From the NCBI GenBank assembly GCA_933207985.1, contig OW240915.1, positions 105,658,090 to 105,722,089 on the forward strand: a stretch of 64,000 nucleotides of DNA. Direction: 5' to 3'. Below are positions 35,859 to 47,793 of the stretch, piece by piece (positions within the stretch are counted from its first letter, which is position 1; each line of letters begins with the position of its first letter). The translations under genes were made by a program, and so were the position numbers. The notes below the pieces were generated by a model. It saw only the letters and a list, made by a program, of their open reading frames with translations, was not told the origin of the DNA and did no database searches. This stretch comes from Pelobates cultripes. Its lineage: Eukaryota; Chordata; Amphibia; Anura; Pelobatidae.

Positions 35859-36129
35859 CTTAAATATAATTCAGTATGGAGGTCACTATGGCCCCCATAT
35901 TGATAAAAGGGAGGTTAAATCCTCCCGCATGCCCCTACTCTCGGCATGCCATGAGTAGGGGCATGTCCCTAAACAGCAAGCAGCCATTGTCATTTAAAAC
36001 TACTAGTGATTGGGCAGCAATAGCTTGCACAGGTGCCCCCATTCCCACATGGTGGTGGAACACAATAACTAAAATGGGGGGACATAGTGCCCCCCCACAC
36101 TTCTTTCTGGGATCCGCAGGTTGGGGCTA

Positions 36130-36455
36130 TTAATATAAACAGTGGGTCCTAATGTTCCCCCTGGTCCCCACCCATGAGCAGTGGGTGGGGACCCTAAATA
36201 AATAATGGGGGAGACCTAATGTCCCCCCCAGGTCCTCACACATGAGCGGCAGATGGGAATCTTAATTAAAGGGGAGCCTAATGTCCCCCCTGGTCCCCAC
36301 CCATGAGCGGAGGATGGGAACCCTAAATAAATAATGTCCCTCCCAGGTCCCCACCCATGAGCGGCAGGTGGGTCCTTAAATAAAAAAATAAATAATGGGG
36401 TGGACCTAATGTCCCCCCTAGGTCCCCACCCATAACCGGCGGGTGGGGACAACAA
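36130..36455. repeat. C-rich minisatellite, ~70-80-bp unit
   Basis: Four or so units of GGTCCCCACCCATGAGCGG...TAAATAAATAATG...CCTAATGTCCCCCC. They are the complement of the G-rich units at 29590-29850. Confidence 0.8.
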
Positions 36456-36595
36456 ATAATAAAGTGACTAGGGGTCCCCAAGCCCCTAGTCACTCCCCTG
36501 TCAAAAATATCCTACCTACCCCCCTCACCCTATTAATAGTAAGGGGGGGGGGCAATAAACTAGCCCTGTAAAATAAAATGTCATACTTACCATTT

Positions 36596-37212
36596 GTTTA
36601 CTTATATCACTATGGTGATGGTTTTATATCCACGATAATATACTTCTGAATGCACTTTAATTAATTGGTATCCAATAGTTAGAGTGATGAGCTTATGATG
36701 AGGATTCATCACTTTAATTGATGTTAAATGTGGCATCTTTAAATCGTGTTTTGCAATTTGCACTTTGTATATTTTGTATACAGACTTTTTTATATTTATA
36801 TCACTACATTTTTGATGAACACATCTTTTTTCACTACATTAAGGATCACACACTAGATTATTTTCTGATGATTAATATCATCCTTCATAAGCACTATGCA
36901 CTTTATTATCTGTACAGATTTGCTCACTCATTTATTCGATTTAACTGTATGTTAGACTGTTTTGCGATCGATTATCGATCCTGCACAGTGGTTTTCTTTC
37001 TCAGCATGCCACAATGTGTAGATGATTCATCTTATAATGTTTTAATACGATATGGGGCTTCTTTATAGGCATATAAGTTTTGTTTATGCTTATCACCATG
37101 GTGATGGATTAGTCGGCACGGCACTGCGTGACATCACAGGGGGAGGTGTCAGAGTGTGGGAGGAAACGAGGGACGTTCACACACAGGTGATGGGGGTTTG
37201 GTAAGTTTGTTT

Positions 37213-37215
<3 letters not shown>
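36596..37215. other. Intronic spacer
   Basis: A 116-codon open frame at 36718-37068 is Tyr/Phe-rich and has no recognisable domain. I treat it as chance. Confidence 0.4.

Positions 37216-37217
<2 letters not shown>

Positions 37218-37251
<34 letters not shown>
37218..37251. repeat. Microsatellite (TA)n
   Basis: About 17 uninterrupted AT units next to a Penelope-like fragment. Confidence 0.95.
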
Positions 37252-37256
<5 letters not shown>

Positions 37257-37470
37257 CGATCTTGTTAATGTATGTGATGTTATGTCCTGATGAAAGTTCT
37301 AATGTGAACTGAAACGTTGACCTTCTGTGAGATCTTCAATAAAGAAAATCTTTTTTTCACAAGACCTAGAGTGCTGGTTACCTTTATCTTTTTGGTGTAT
37401 GCAGTGCAGTCGAGCACTGGGCTATAAAACTGGGAAGCTGGAGTGGTAAACCTACAAACTGTGTATATGT
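37252..37470 (+). mobile_element. Penelope-like fragment
   Basis: It contains the hammerhead-like motif followed by CTTCAATAAAG and GAGTGCTGGTTACC. The same kind of flank is seen around other copies. No ORF. Confidence 0.45.
37287..37318 (+). ncRNA. Hammerhead-like ribozyme motif, copy D (canonical core)
   Basis: Plus strand: CUGAUGA (exact hammerhead core), unpaired A, stem II AGUUC/GAACU with UAAUGU loop, then GAAAC, with GUC/GAC flanks for a short stem I. The base at the expected cleavage position is U rather than the usual C or A, so activity is doubtful. Confidence 0.55.
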
Positions 37471-37667
37471 CACATTTAATATATATAGATGTGTGTACAT
37501 ATATATCTACATATATCTATGTAGATGGATAAAGACAATTGTTTATTATTATTATTTATTTTTTAGCTGTGCTTACCTTTGCATATCTTTTTTGCAGTGA
37601 ATGTTGCTCTAATCTTCATTCCCTGCTGGTGCCTAGGGTTTAAATTCTAGTGTTTTTTTTTTTAAGA
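37471..37667. other. Intronic spacer
   Basis: AT-rich, nothing recognised. Confidence 0.4.
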
Positions 37668-37790
37668 AAAAGAATATCTGTCATCACAGAAGATTTTTGC
37701 AAAATGTTGACTCCTAGCACCATGGTCGTTTATGCTTACTGAATTGGTCATGGTTCAAGAAGCAGCCACTGCAGTTTCACCTTCATTAGT
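37668..37790. repeat. Inverted partner of 34680-34790
   Basis: Starts ATATCTGTCATCACAGAAG and includes CTCCTAGCACCATGGTCG and AGCAGCCACTGCAGT. Complement of the left copy with scattered mismatches. Confidence 0.7.
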
Positions 37791-38678
37791 TGGTACATGA
37801 TTTTTTAAAAACATTTTACTATCCAAATAAAATTTTCATTTTTGTTTGCAATAAATATTGTGCTATTTATACATATTGAAATAAAAAAAATACATTTAAA
37901 CATTGCTTTCCAGGACACCCAAAATACTCGGGGGTTAAGCATATGTTGATTTTATGCTTCAAATGTGACAATTATTTTGATTAAATAAAGAGCATCTATT
38001 TATATCCATTAATTTGGTTAAAATTACATGATTATATATGTTTCTCTTTTACATTTAGTAATAGTTTGTGTGTTTACATTTTGTAAGAGAATAATTTGTC
38101 TGCAGTAACTGTGATTCTGTGACTCTGTAATATGTGGACATATTAAATATTCCAAGAGATCCTCTATGACTACAAATACAGTGCACTGTGTTGTCTGCAG
38201 TCTCACTGTATCTTTCTGTCTCCCACACAGAGATTTCAATCAGCGGTATGTGAGCATATGCCATTAGCATAGTTGCTATACACAGAGCAATATTTCTCCT
38301 GTGGGCTGCTGGAGATTGACAACAGGACTGAATAATGAGGGTCAATGATTAAACCAAATTAAATGTTACTTGCACAGAGGATAAATAACATTACAAGCAC
38401 CCTGAAACCAAAATAAATAGTTGATGTTTTTAGATGGAATAGATAGCATAACATAAAATAAACAAACACATTTAGCCATGTGATAATGTTCTTAAAGTTC
38501 ACAGATCATTATATTTGAACTGTACAGAACCATAGGCAAATATGAAGAAAAACAAAACACAGATTAATATGAGGTTGGAAATTAATATAACAATGCAATT
38601 CTCTGAACTAACAGTAAAGAAAAGTAGTTTATATGTATAAACTATAATGCTTCTAAAATACATTGCTAACACTGTAAT
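37791..38678. other. Intronic spacer
   Basis: Nothing recognised. Confidence 0.4.
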
Positions 38679-39878
38679 TTAAAGGGACATTCCAAACGCA
38701 AGGAACTCATTCTGAAAGAATGATTGAGGATACTTTTTTTTTTTTTTTGCATGATGCAGAAACACTTGAACGTGGTAAGAAAACTAACACCACTGCGTTT
38801 TCCCTGAAGGAGCACTATATTGTTAGGAGTTCCGAACACGATAGTGACCCATCTTGTGAGAAGTTAAAATGCAGATTTACTTACCTTTTCTCCCTTGCTT
38901 TGCCAGTCTACCCACTATCGTCCTGCCTCCTTGGCTGAGATAATGAAGATCAATTTATTTTCAAAATGACAACTGTTTGGCCAGTGGATAATTTCAAGAA
39001 ATTTCCCGGTTAATTGGCCATTACGTTCGTCTAGCTTTAAGCTCCCAATTACTTCCTTGTGGTAATATCTGATGGAGCAGGTGTATGTGAACAAACCACA
39101 TTCACTTGAGCAGCTCAAGGAGAATACACATGTAGAAATTTGAGTGCTAAAGCCTCAAACATTAACTAATGTTATGAATAGTGATGTCCCAAACGGTTCA
39201 CCGAACGGTTCGCAGCGGACGGGGAACATATGCGCTGTTCGGTCCGCCCCCTATGTCATCATTGAGTAAACTTTGACCCTGTACCTCACAGTCAGCAGAC
39301 ACATTCCAGCCAATCAGCAGCAGACCCTCCCTCCCAGACCCTCCTACCTCCTGGACAGCTCACTAAGAATGCAGCTTCAAATGAATTAAAATGGATGCTG
39401 TCCAGGAGGTGGGAGGGTCTGGGAGGGAGGGTCTGCTGCTGATTGGCTGGAATGTGTCTGCTGACTGTGAGGTACAGGGTCAAAGTTTACTCAATGATGA
39501 CGAATAGGGGGCGGACCGAACAGCGCATATGTTCGCCATCCATGGCGAACCGTTCGGGACATCACTAGTTATGAACAATTTAAAATTTAAGCGACTTTGT
39601 GAGAACTTTTAAAAGATATTACTTGCTGTACCTAGTCAATCCAATCAAGAGGCCTCTATGACATCAACTGACTGAAATAGCAGAGTTTTGTTCTGCTATT
39701 TCTTTGGCAGCGCCCCAAGTGGTTGTCTGAGTGACAGCCACTAAAGACATTTAAATCCTGCAAAGAAAACATTAATGTTCCTTCAGAATGGTAATGTTTT
39801 ACACATAAGGGACAAAACCACAGGGACTTGGCACAACTACATTGAGATCTGGTCTGAGTACCTATTGTGTCTCTTTAA
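38679..39878. mobile_element. T2/Kolobok-type element interrupted by a hAT foldback
   Basis: Ends are TTAAAGGGACATTCC (38679) and GTGTCTCTTTAA (to 39878). After removing the 389-bp foldback and its 8-bp duplication, about 800 bp remain. No ORF of note. Pairing the two ends as one element is inferred. Confidence 0.6.
39179..39567. mobile_element. hAT foldback MITE with perfect 8-bp TSD
   Basis: GTTATGAA at 39171-39178 is repeated exactly at 39568-39575. Termini TAGTGATGTCCC and GGGACATCACTA are perfect inverted repeats, and the arms continue for about 175 bp with few mismatches (TCTGCTGCTGATTGGCTGG and complement). The centre is about 39360-39400. Two minus/plus ORFs over it are incidental. 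Arm identity suggests a young insertion. Confidence 0.92.
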
Positions 39879-42369
39879 ATATAGTCCGTAGGGGCTTATG
39901 GGATACATCTGTTTGTTTGTTTTTTAAATGTGCAAATGAAACCGTATATTAACAGAGCTCCCGTGCGATAAATGAGTATTCCATATACCTAATTGTAGGA
40001 GTGTCAAATTAATGAAACCATTTCAGCAAGTCACCCATTTCATTACCAACCACCAGAGGGACTTTAAATGATATCAGTTCTTTCTCTTCTCACATTTTAA
40101 AGCAGTATGTACAGGGCTTCTGGATGGCAGTTATGAGGTAGGAAAAGTTAGGAAAGGATCTGAATATGTCCGGCCATATTTCCTCTTGGAGATATTTGCC
40201 TGCAATACAGACCCTTTTTTAAGACAATGCTATGGTATGTGTACATTATATTTATGTTGCAGTCAGAAAGTTTAGATTCTACTGGCATTTGATTCTGCAT
40301 GCCACTGAATACCAACCAATTCTTTATAAATACAAGCAGTAAAATTCAATGTATTTACTTACACTGTAGTTTTCCACTTACTGCATATTCCAATATAAAT
40401 ATATGCCCTTTTGATGTATGTTTATACAGGATTTTACCTGATATCCTCCTTGAAACCCAATGTATTGTGCGGTGTAACCAGTGTTTAAAATACATTTTAT
40501 GCTTGATTGCGTAATGCAATTGTTCAATGAAGCGATTGTCATTTCTGACTGATTTCTAAGGAAAGCATTACCTTTTGAGTATTTACATGGTAAATCAAAT
40601 GTCAGAAAGCCTGAATGTTAGCTAATGAAGACATTATAACATATATTCACTTTATAACATAAAGCTATATAAACCACATTCCTGTTTTGTGCTTGTGAGA
40701 TTACTTAACAATGACCTGTATTATCTTTGTTTGTTGGTGGTTCTTGAGGTTTGTCTCACCCAACATTTAATTGATTTATTAAGGGCTCAAAATTGACACT
40801 TAACCACTACCTATATGTAAGTGGAAATTCAGGTTTGGAGAGTGTGCCTCTGCCCCAAATTGTCTGAGATTGTCAGTAATGTTTGAAAGTGACAGCCTTA
40901 CTCCACCTTTTCTCCTGAGCACCAGGCAGTCACTATGGCAGTCCCTTGTGGGAAATACTTTTTCCTGCACTTGGGAGTGTACAGCAGCTTGTCTCCCTAT
41001 GAACCAGTGTAAACCTCTGTAGAAACCTTCAGAGCAGCCACCAGCCTTTATCTAACACAGACTCAACGTGAAGAGTAGGAGTCTCAATGTAAATACTACC
41101 ATGTGGTCCATGGCCACACTTCAAGGTGTGATCTTAACAGGAAATGTACTAAATATATATAATAAAAATTGTGTCCTTATTTAATGTGATTAAAAAGACT
41201 GGCTTGAAAGCAGTGGCTGTTGGCACTCTGTGCTTTAGTCAGCCTTATTACTAAAGTTCTAGCATTTTATAGTCACATGCAAGAACTTCAGTGATTAAAC
41301 CGGCCAATGCACATAATGCAAGAAAACAGCTTTCCGTGAGATCCATGACCTCTACAAGCACTGAAAAGGACAGGGAAGTGTGTATTGTGTGCATGTGTAT
41401 GAAATTGTGCAGCTGTGGTTTTGTGTTTAGGGGAGTGTGCAGCGGTGAGTGTAACTTGGAGTATTGGGAGTGACTGGGAATCAGAATTTCTGCATATTAA
41501 TGGAGGAGTATTGATTTGTGAATTCCAAAAGAAAGAAAGCTTGGCACGTGGTTCCAGGCCAAGTTGATTTAAAGGCTGACCGTATTTAAAGGCTGCAATG
41601 AACACACTGCATGATCCACAAAGGCTGACATTTATAGGAGAGAGAGATCAATAGCAAGTGCCTCTCTCTTCTTAGATATGCTGAGACACCTAAAAAAGGT
41701 AAGGATTAATCACAGAGAAATTATTAATGGATTGGTACTTTAACTTAACTGTGATTAACCTAAATCATTTATTGCATAATTACAATATTCATGATACTAG
41801 CCTAATTGCACGCAAATGTATCGTAATATTAGTTCTAGTTTAGTTTTTCTTATTTTCATATCCTGTATCTAAATAAAGGAACTAAATAGGTCAATAAAAA
41901 TGCATATCCTTATTACCCCCCACCCCCATAACTTACTGCCACTAGTTGCTTTTTTCCCTAAATACTGCAATGCTGTGAACTTACAATACAAAATACATGC
42001 TTCCATTTTCATTGGCTGAAAGATATGTTTCTTTTAGAGACTGTGAATCAGTAACATGTTGAAATTCGAAGGGTGACTAAAGAGGATGGGTTATATTGCG
42101 GAAATCAGCAAAACATTTACAGCACTACAGGAAAACAACACCAAATTGAATTAAAATAATCTAACCACAGGTATTTGAGCTTATTAGCTTTAATTTACCT
42201 TTAACTTGTTTAGCTGCCTGGAGTGTCCCTTTGACATATGAAGTCCACATGCACCCACATTTTAGGAATTGTCAGATGATAGAACAGAGTCACTTATGGG
42301 CAGGGTTGCTGCTCTGCAACCCACCCTGTTGATTCCCAGCAATAACCGCAGAAAAAAATAGTTTGAATT
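39879..42369. other. Intronic spacer
   Basis: No bounded repeat or exon is recognised. CTGGAGTGTCCCTTTGAC near 42218-42236 may be a decayed T2 right end. Confidence 0.4.
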
Positions 42370-42731
42370 AATGTTGGTAAATTGATGTTGGCTTCGCCCA
42401 CCCCCTTCTCTCTTGGCACAGATCATCAGAATTGACGATCCCAGTCAATTCAATGCTTTCCGCTAGGAAAAAAATTGAGAGGCTAATGCACAGGCGTGGC
42501 AAAATGCCATGCTGCGCCAATCAGCATCTCACGTTGTGCAGTTCTGACCAGGACGCACCTCTAGTGGCCATCTGAGTGACTGACTGTCACTGGAGGTGTG
42601 CCTAGGGAACAATGTAAAAACTGCCTTTTCTCTAAAAAGGCTGTGTTTACTACAAAACACCTTAAGGGACTGACTCACCAGAACAACTACAGTAAGCTGT
42701 TGTTATTCTGCTGACTATAGTGTCCCTTTAA
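42370..42731. mobile_element. T2/Kolobok-type MITE, left end unclear
   Basis: The right end is GACTATAGTGTCCCTTTAA (TTAA 42728-42731). The body has the family stretches 'caatgctttcc', 'cacctctagtggccatctga' and GTGACTGACTGTCACTGG, seen in other copies. The left terminus could not be placed. Confidence 0.6.
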
Positions 42732-42888
42732 TGAAGCAGTTTGGATCCATAGATCATGCCCTATGCAGTCTCACTGCTCAAATTTCTGCCATTTAGGGGT
42801 TAAATCACTTTTGTTTCTGTTTATGTAGTGCTAGTCACAACTCCCTTGGCTATGACTCACACAGCTTGCATGAAGAAAAAGGTTTTGT

Positions 42889-42890
<2 letters not shown>

Positions 42891-42927
<37 letters not shown>
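42891..42927. repeat. Microsatellite (CA)n
   Basis: About 17 uninterrupted CA units. Confidence 0.97.
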
Positions 42928-42929
<2 letters not shown>

Positions 42930-43110
42930 AAGCTCCTACTGGGTTTAGAAGGCTATTAGCAGCAGGAGAAAAGAAATTCAAAATTAAACAGAATGTGCAA
43001 CGAATTAAGGTAAAACTTTATCTCTTTACAGGAAGTGTTTAGAAAGGCTGTGCAAGTCACATGCAATGAGGTGTGGCTAGTGTTGCATTAACAAATTGAT
43101 TAAGCATCAT

Positions 43111-43600
43111 TGAAGGGACACTATAGTCACCAGAACAACCACAGCTTATTGCATTTGTTCTGGTGAGTAGAATCATACCCTTCAGGCTTTTTGCAGTAAA
43201 CATTGTCTTTTCAGAGAAAAAGCAGTATTTACAGGTGATACTCGAAAAATTAGAATATCGTGCAAAAGTTCATTTATTTCAGTAATGCAACGTAAAAGGG
43301 GAAACTAATATATGAGATAGACACATTACATGCAAAGCAAGATAGTTCAAGCCATGATTTGTCATAAGTGTGATGATTATGGCTTACAGGATCTGCCTCC
43401 TTCACAGTGCTGATGATGTCAGCAGACAGCTTGCTATTCTGAGGCAGACAGGGGCAGAGCTGCAGCTTCAGGCTTGAATACAAGTACGATTTTACTATAT
43501 TTAGGAAGGCAAGAGAGGACCAGTGGGACTAGATGGTGGTTTTAACATTATAGGGTCAAAAATATATGTTTGTGTTTCTGACTCTATAGTGCTCCTTTAA
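43111..43600. mobile_element. T2/Kolobok-type MITE with an internal dispersed repeat
   Basis: The left end is TTGAAGGGACACTATAGTC (TTAA mutated to TTGA) and the right end is CTATAGTGCTCCTTTAA (TTAA 43597-43600). A different repeat starting AGGTGATACTCGAAAAATTA sits at about 43233-43392. The minus-strand ORF 43274-43483 is incidental. Confidence 0.65.
43233..43392. repeat. Dispersed repeat, 'gatactcgaaaaattag' family
   Basis: This 160-bp block is one I recall as a high-copy repeat in frogs and fishes. It has no ORF. I cannot assign the transposon superfamily from sequence alone. Confidence 0.45.
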
Positions 43601-43632
43601 GCTAAAGTTGTTTTGGTATCTATAGTATCCCA

Positions 43633-44010
43633 TTAAAGGGATTCTTTAGTGCCAGGAAAACAAACCTGTCCTCCATCCCACGTCTCTGAAGGGGTTAAAA
43701 CCGATCTCCCTTGGCTCTGGGTCAGGCTCCGCCCACACTCCTCCCCCACCGACGTCCGCAGGCAATGGAGACCTAATGCGCATAATTTCCTATGGGGATT
43801 CCGGTGACGCGGCAGGTCCTCATCCATAGCGTAAGGACGCCCAGCGTCGTTTAGATGACCTAAAGTAATCTAAGAAGCCGGAAGTCCCTCTGGTAGACAG
43901 CCACTAGAGGAGAACTAACCCTGCAAGGTAATTATTGCAGTTTATAAAAACTGCAATAATTACACTTGCACGATTAAAGGTGATGGGAGTTGGCATCCAG
44001 ACAACTTTAG
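43633..44010. mobile_element. T2/Kolobok-type MITE, right-truncated
   Basis: Starts TTAAAGGGATTCTTTAGTGC and parallels 20455-20991, including the CCCTGCAAGGTAATTATTGC hairpin. It stops near GGAGTTGGCATCCAG without a terminal repeat. Confidence 0.75.
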
Positions 44011-44119
44011 CTCAGTGAGTGCACTGTTAAAATGAGATTTCTGTGTGAAAAGCAAGTCATATGGCTTGACTGGTGTGTGTATTTGTGTTTAGCAATTTAT
44101 TAACTATATATCAGTTATT

Positions 44120-44165
44120 TTAAAGGAACACTTTAGGGTCAGGAATACAGATGTGTAGTCTTCAC
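44120..44165. mobile_element. T2/Kolobok-type left end fragment
   Basis: TTAAAGGAACACTTTAGGGTC at 44120 matches the family terminus. No matching right end was found. Confidence 0.5.
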
Positions 44166-44374
44166 CCATAAGAAATCCACCTTCCCTTCTGCATGAGTTT
44201 GCATGAACGGCGCCTTTATATAGCCCGTTCTTGTCATTGCTGTTCTTCCATGCAATACAGGACAATAAATGACTACTTTATTTTTTATGACACCATATCG
44301 ATTTTGCTGCCTAATATCTTCTCTAGCACACTCAGATTCCTCCTCATCCTATAAATGTGGAGGAAAGAAAAAAA

Positions 44375-46795
44375 AAAACCACGTGTGAAAACACCTCATC
44401 AGAGGGTGGCCTCGCACTTCCTGACTTCAGACTCTATCACTTGGTTACAAACTTAGTGTGAGTAGTGAAGTGGGCTAAGAAAGAGGTTAACAAGTTGTGA
44501 AGAGAGTAGAGCCTCTATGGCCTCACACTCATTACTAAGGGCAACACAACATATTTGGCATAGAGGCCCAGTGTATGGAGCTTTTTTCATTTGTCCTGCC
44601 CCTGACCTATTACCTGTCCTTTCCTTCAGGACTAGACCTCAAAACCCTGAGACCTCAAATTATGGTCTCCTTTCCTAAGGTACATCACCTCGATGATGGC
44701 TCTAAGCTTGCAGCGATACAGACCCTGACGTGTTCAGCATCCCAAACATTAATTTCTATTTTCAGCTATCACCAACTTCAGGTATATTTGTTTTATATGT
44801 TTATTACACCCCAACAACATCTACTTTACCGACCTCTTCCCATGGGGCTTGATCCCTTAGCATACTAGTAAACAACTTACAGACCAGACTTCCACCCTCT
44901 GTATACTTTGGGAAGTGGGAAAGAGTTATGGGATATACCTTTCCTACAGCAGGGTCCTGGAAACTGTGTACAAGTTACTTATATTCTGGTATAGAATGCC
45001 ACAGATAAAGAGGGCCATTGACCTATCTTAATGGGGCCTCTGTGGAGATGCAGACATGCTGAGGGTTCGACCTTGCACATCTAGTGGGAAGGCGGATCAT
45101 TAGATATGCAAGAGATGATGAGCTTCTCTCGCTTGTCTGATGATCCGCCATGTCACCAGCCGACCCCACTGCTTCAACACAACACCACAACCTTTAGTTC
45201 AGCATATAAGAAGTCAATGACCAAACGCATATTGAATGTAGCCAAAATTCTGATCCCATTATTTTGAAAGCCATCAACCCAGTCTCCCCTGGAGCAGTGG
45301 AAGCCCCAGATGGAAGAGTTGCTATCACTGGAGGAATTGGTGTTTGGCCACAGATATATACAACAATATGGACGCAGTGGAGAAGATTCACCTCTCTGTG
45401 TAAGCATACCTTTTTTATATCCTCCCTTAAGACAACAATATGACCTGCAGGCTTATTGAATACCGTATCAAGCCAGCTATGGCACTAAGATTATACTCTG
45501 TGATACTTAGACCTTGTGCCCTGTGCCTGTCCCTGGTATAATTTTAATATGTTAATTCTTATTTATTAATTTTTTTACCACCTATCCCCTTTATTCATTA
45601 TTCTATATTTTTCTATTACAAACTATAGTGAGCGAGAGTGGAAAATTGAATGGGGTATAGTATGTGTAACAGATCGCCTGGCACCCCGACTGGGTACCTC
45701 TGTTGAAGGATGCTCCTAGCGCGTCGTGAGGACTCCAAGCACTCTGGCAGGCACCACAATCACCGAACCGGAGAAACAAATAAATTCTCCCAAGCATATG
45801 AATGCTGTAGACAGTTGAATAGGAACCATACGAATAGGTCTACTCTCCTAGCAGTCAAACTGGAACAGCATACAATAAATCCTTCCCCCAATAATGAGAC
45901 GACACTTCACTTTGAGGGTTAAAACAGGAACTCCCTGTACTGTCACATACAGTCTCTTTTATTCCCAATCCACAAACATAGTACAGCCCACAGGGTGTTA
46001 CAAAACAACCAATCAATCCGTACAATACACCCAGACACTCCCACACAAAATCCTCCCCTCTGCCTGTGATATGATTACTGAACACAATGGGTAATCTCAT
46101 TATCACCGGCAGAGGAATACAGTTTTTACACAATATTTATAACTTCTAAAATATACGTGTCACAAACATAAAACATACATTTTCATAATCAATCCATTCA
46201 GGGGAACAACATATTAAAAAAATGGCACGAATCAGACCAGGGGTTCCAAATTTAAGGGAAAGTCCTTTGTGACTAAATGAAGCATGGCTTTCCGGCCCAA
46301 ACCAGTTTCATTGTCTTCTATCCTGGAGATTGAATTGAGAAGTAATTCAATTATCTCCCAGGACAGACACAAGACTCCATTATGCACATGGTGAGCACAA
46401 AACATTAAAATATTATAAAATACACAAAGTCACATTTTATACATAAAACACAGACATGTCACATATCCCCAGATAGCTGGGATCTGAGCGCACAAAACTA
46501 CCGAATAGTGCTCAGATCCTATTCACACAGTTCAATTGCCATGGAGCCGAAGTCTTTAACTACACGAATGGGCTCCATGGCATAGCTATCTGGGTTAACA
46601 CATTCACATAAAGTCTGGTCCATAGTCCAAAGGCAAGAGGCGGGCAAGCAGCCCCCTCCAAGGACACGTGGCGAGGCCGGTTTCGCCACAGTATGCAATT
46701 GTAAACATTTCTTGCTTGATATATGGACTGAAAAGTACTGCCTTTCAGAAAACTAATAAAAATCTGATTCATTAAAAAAACAAAAACAAAAAACA
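44375..46795 (+). mobile_element. Decayed L1-type LINE 3' part, split by a solo LTR
   Basis: The plus strand shows, with stops and shifts, RGGLALPDFRLYHL near 44405, an IFWYRMP block near 44970 (the usual WYR-x-P stretch before the CWRC motif), a damaged LCGDAD near 45033, and an open stretch QWKPQMEELLSLEELVFG near 45295-45350. These are ORF2 C-terminal landmarks. The 3' tail with AATAAAAATC and A-rich end resumes after the LTR at 46696-46795. It is clearly a different copy from that at 1-2775. Confidence 0.7.
45665..46690 (-). mobile_element. Solo LTR, family A, copy 3, with perfect 5-bp TSD
   Basis: TGTAACAGATCGCCTG at 45665 to GGTTTCGCCACA at 46690. GTATG flanks it exactly on both sides (45660-45664 and 46691-46695). 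In minus sense it carries TTATAAAT near 46137 in the TATA region. Length is 1026 bp. It interrupts the L1 3' UTR, so it is younger than that insertion. ORFs over it are incidental. Confidence 0.9.
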
Positions 46796-47636
46796 ATTCC
46801 TCTTTGCACTGTTGCAGTTGAAATGTATTTTCATCAATTCTCAAAGGACGACCTAGTGTTCCTTGTCCAGTCTTTTAATGAACAATTTACCAGAGAGCTA
46901 TTATTGTCCCTGTATAAACTCGTGCAATATTAATGAGCACATTTTTCCAGCCATGCTTAAATTCATACCATTTGCTAATTTTGAAGTCCATTTTTTTTGT
47001 TGTTGCAGTTTTTAATATTCATTGCCCTAATTGCAGACCATGTAAGATGGAGTATGTAAAGATATCACATTATAGTTTCACCATGTTTTTGGGAAACACC
47101 CATTTTATGCATGATATCTTACTTTCAGCCGTTGCACAATACTGATAAGTCTTTTTGTTTGGCTAATATAGCTTTTATTAAGGCCCTACCGTCAAGTTTA
47201 TTTGTATTTCCTAAGTATATTACTTTGCATTTGTCTATATTGAATGTCATATGTAATTTAATTGATCAGTTTACTGACATGTCCAAATTCCTTGAGGTAG
47301 GTGTTCCATATTGTTAAGAATATTATATTGCAATATGTTATGTCTTCTTAACGTATTGAGGTGTAACTTTCAATGCCAACTACTAAATCAATTAGTAACA
47401 TATTAAAGTAGCCCCAAAAGAGAAATTTGAGGTTCTCCAGTTATCGCATTTGTCCAATTTAAGAGTTATCAATTAACCCTTTCACATTAGAACTCATAAA
47501 CTTAATTCCAAGTATGCACCCTCATCACAGAGTCGTGTATACATGAGTTTTAACATTGCAATTGAATATTGTTTTGTGCAAACAAATTTGGTTTGCACTT
47601 ACTTGGAAGGCAGCATGGCTGCATTGTCACCGGTAT
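46796..47636. other. Intronic spacer
   Basis: Nothing recognised. Confidence 0.4.
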
Positions 47637-47793
47637 TATAAAAACCACCAGGGACGTTGCATGCCAAGGTAGAGAGCTGTAGGGAGATGGAGGATGCAGA
47701 ACCTCACCATCAGTGCCCTCAGTAGACTGGAGATATCCAGCAAGAGCAAGGAGAGTGAACAGAACAGTAGTTCCAGCAGCAGCCAGGACTCAG
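47637..47793 (+). other. Candidate promoter and first exon (weak)
   Basis: A TATAAAA box at 47637-47643 is followed by a GC-richer stretch, an ATG at 47694, and an open frame MQNLTISALSRLEISSKSKE... SSSSSSQDS ending at a consensus donor, CAG|GTAAGTG (GT at 47794). An earlier ATG at 47686 opens only a short frame. I recognise no protein. It lies opposite to MYRIP, so it would be an antisense or nested transcript, or chance. Treat as a hypothesis. Confidence 0.2.

Larger units (their letters stand above)
35020..36595. mobile_element. hAT-family-related composite repeat block
   Basis: The block shares 'gtgagcagcc', 'gactgggcagcta' and G/C-rich minisatellite units with 23634-24093 and 28824-30385. 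It includes a 248-bp palindrome (35611-35858) and three repeats of a unit with CCCCATATTGGTAAAAGGG (near 35270, 35410, 35895). No transposase ORF and no confirmed termini. Confidence 0.5.

Noticed and set aside
36718..37068. 116-codon Tyr/Phe/His-rich ORF
   Set aside because: AT-rich chance frame without motif, promoter or splice signals.
39292..39483. 63-codon ORF across a GC-rich palindrome
   Set aside because: Artefact of the hAT foldback arms.
45855..46133. 92-codon minus-strand ORF
   Set aside because: Entirely inside a solo LTR; no viral protein motif.
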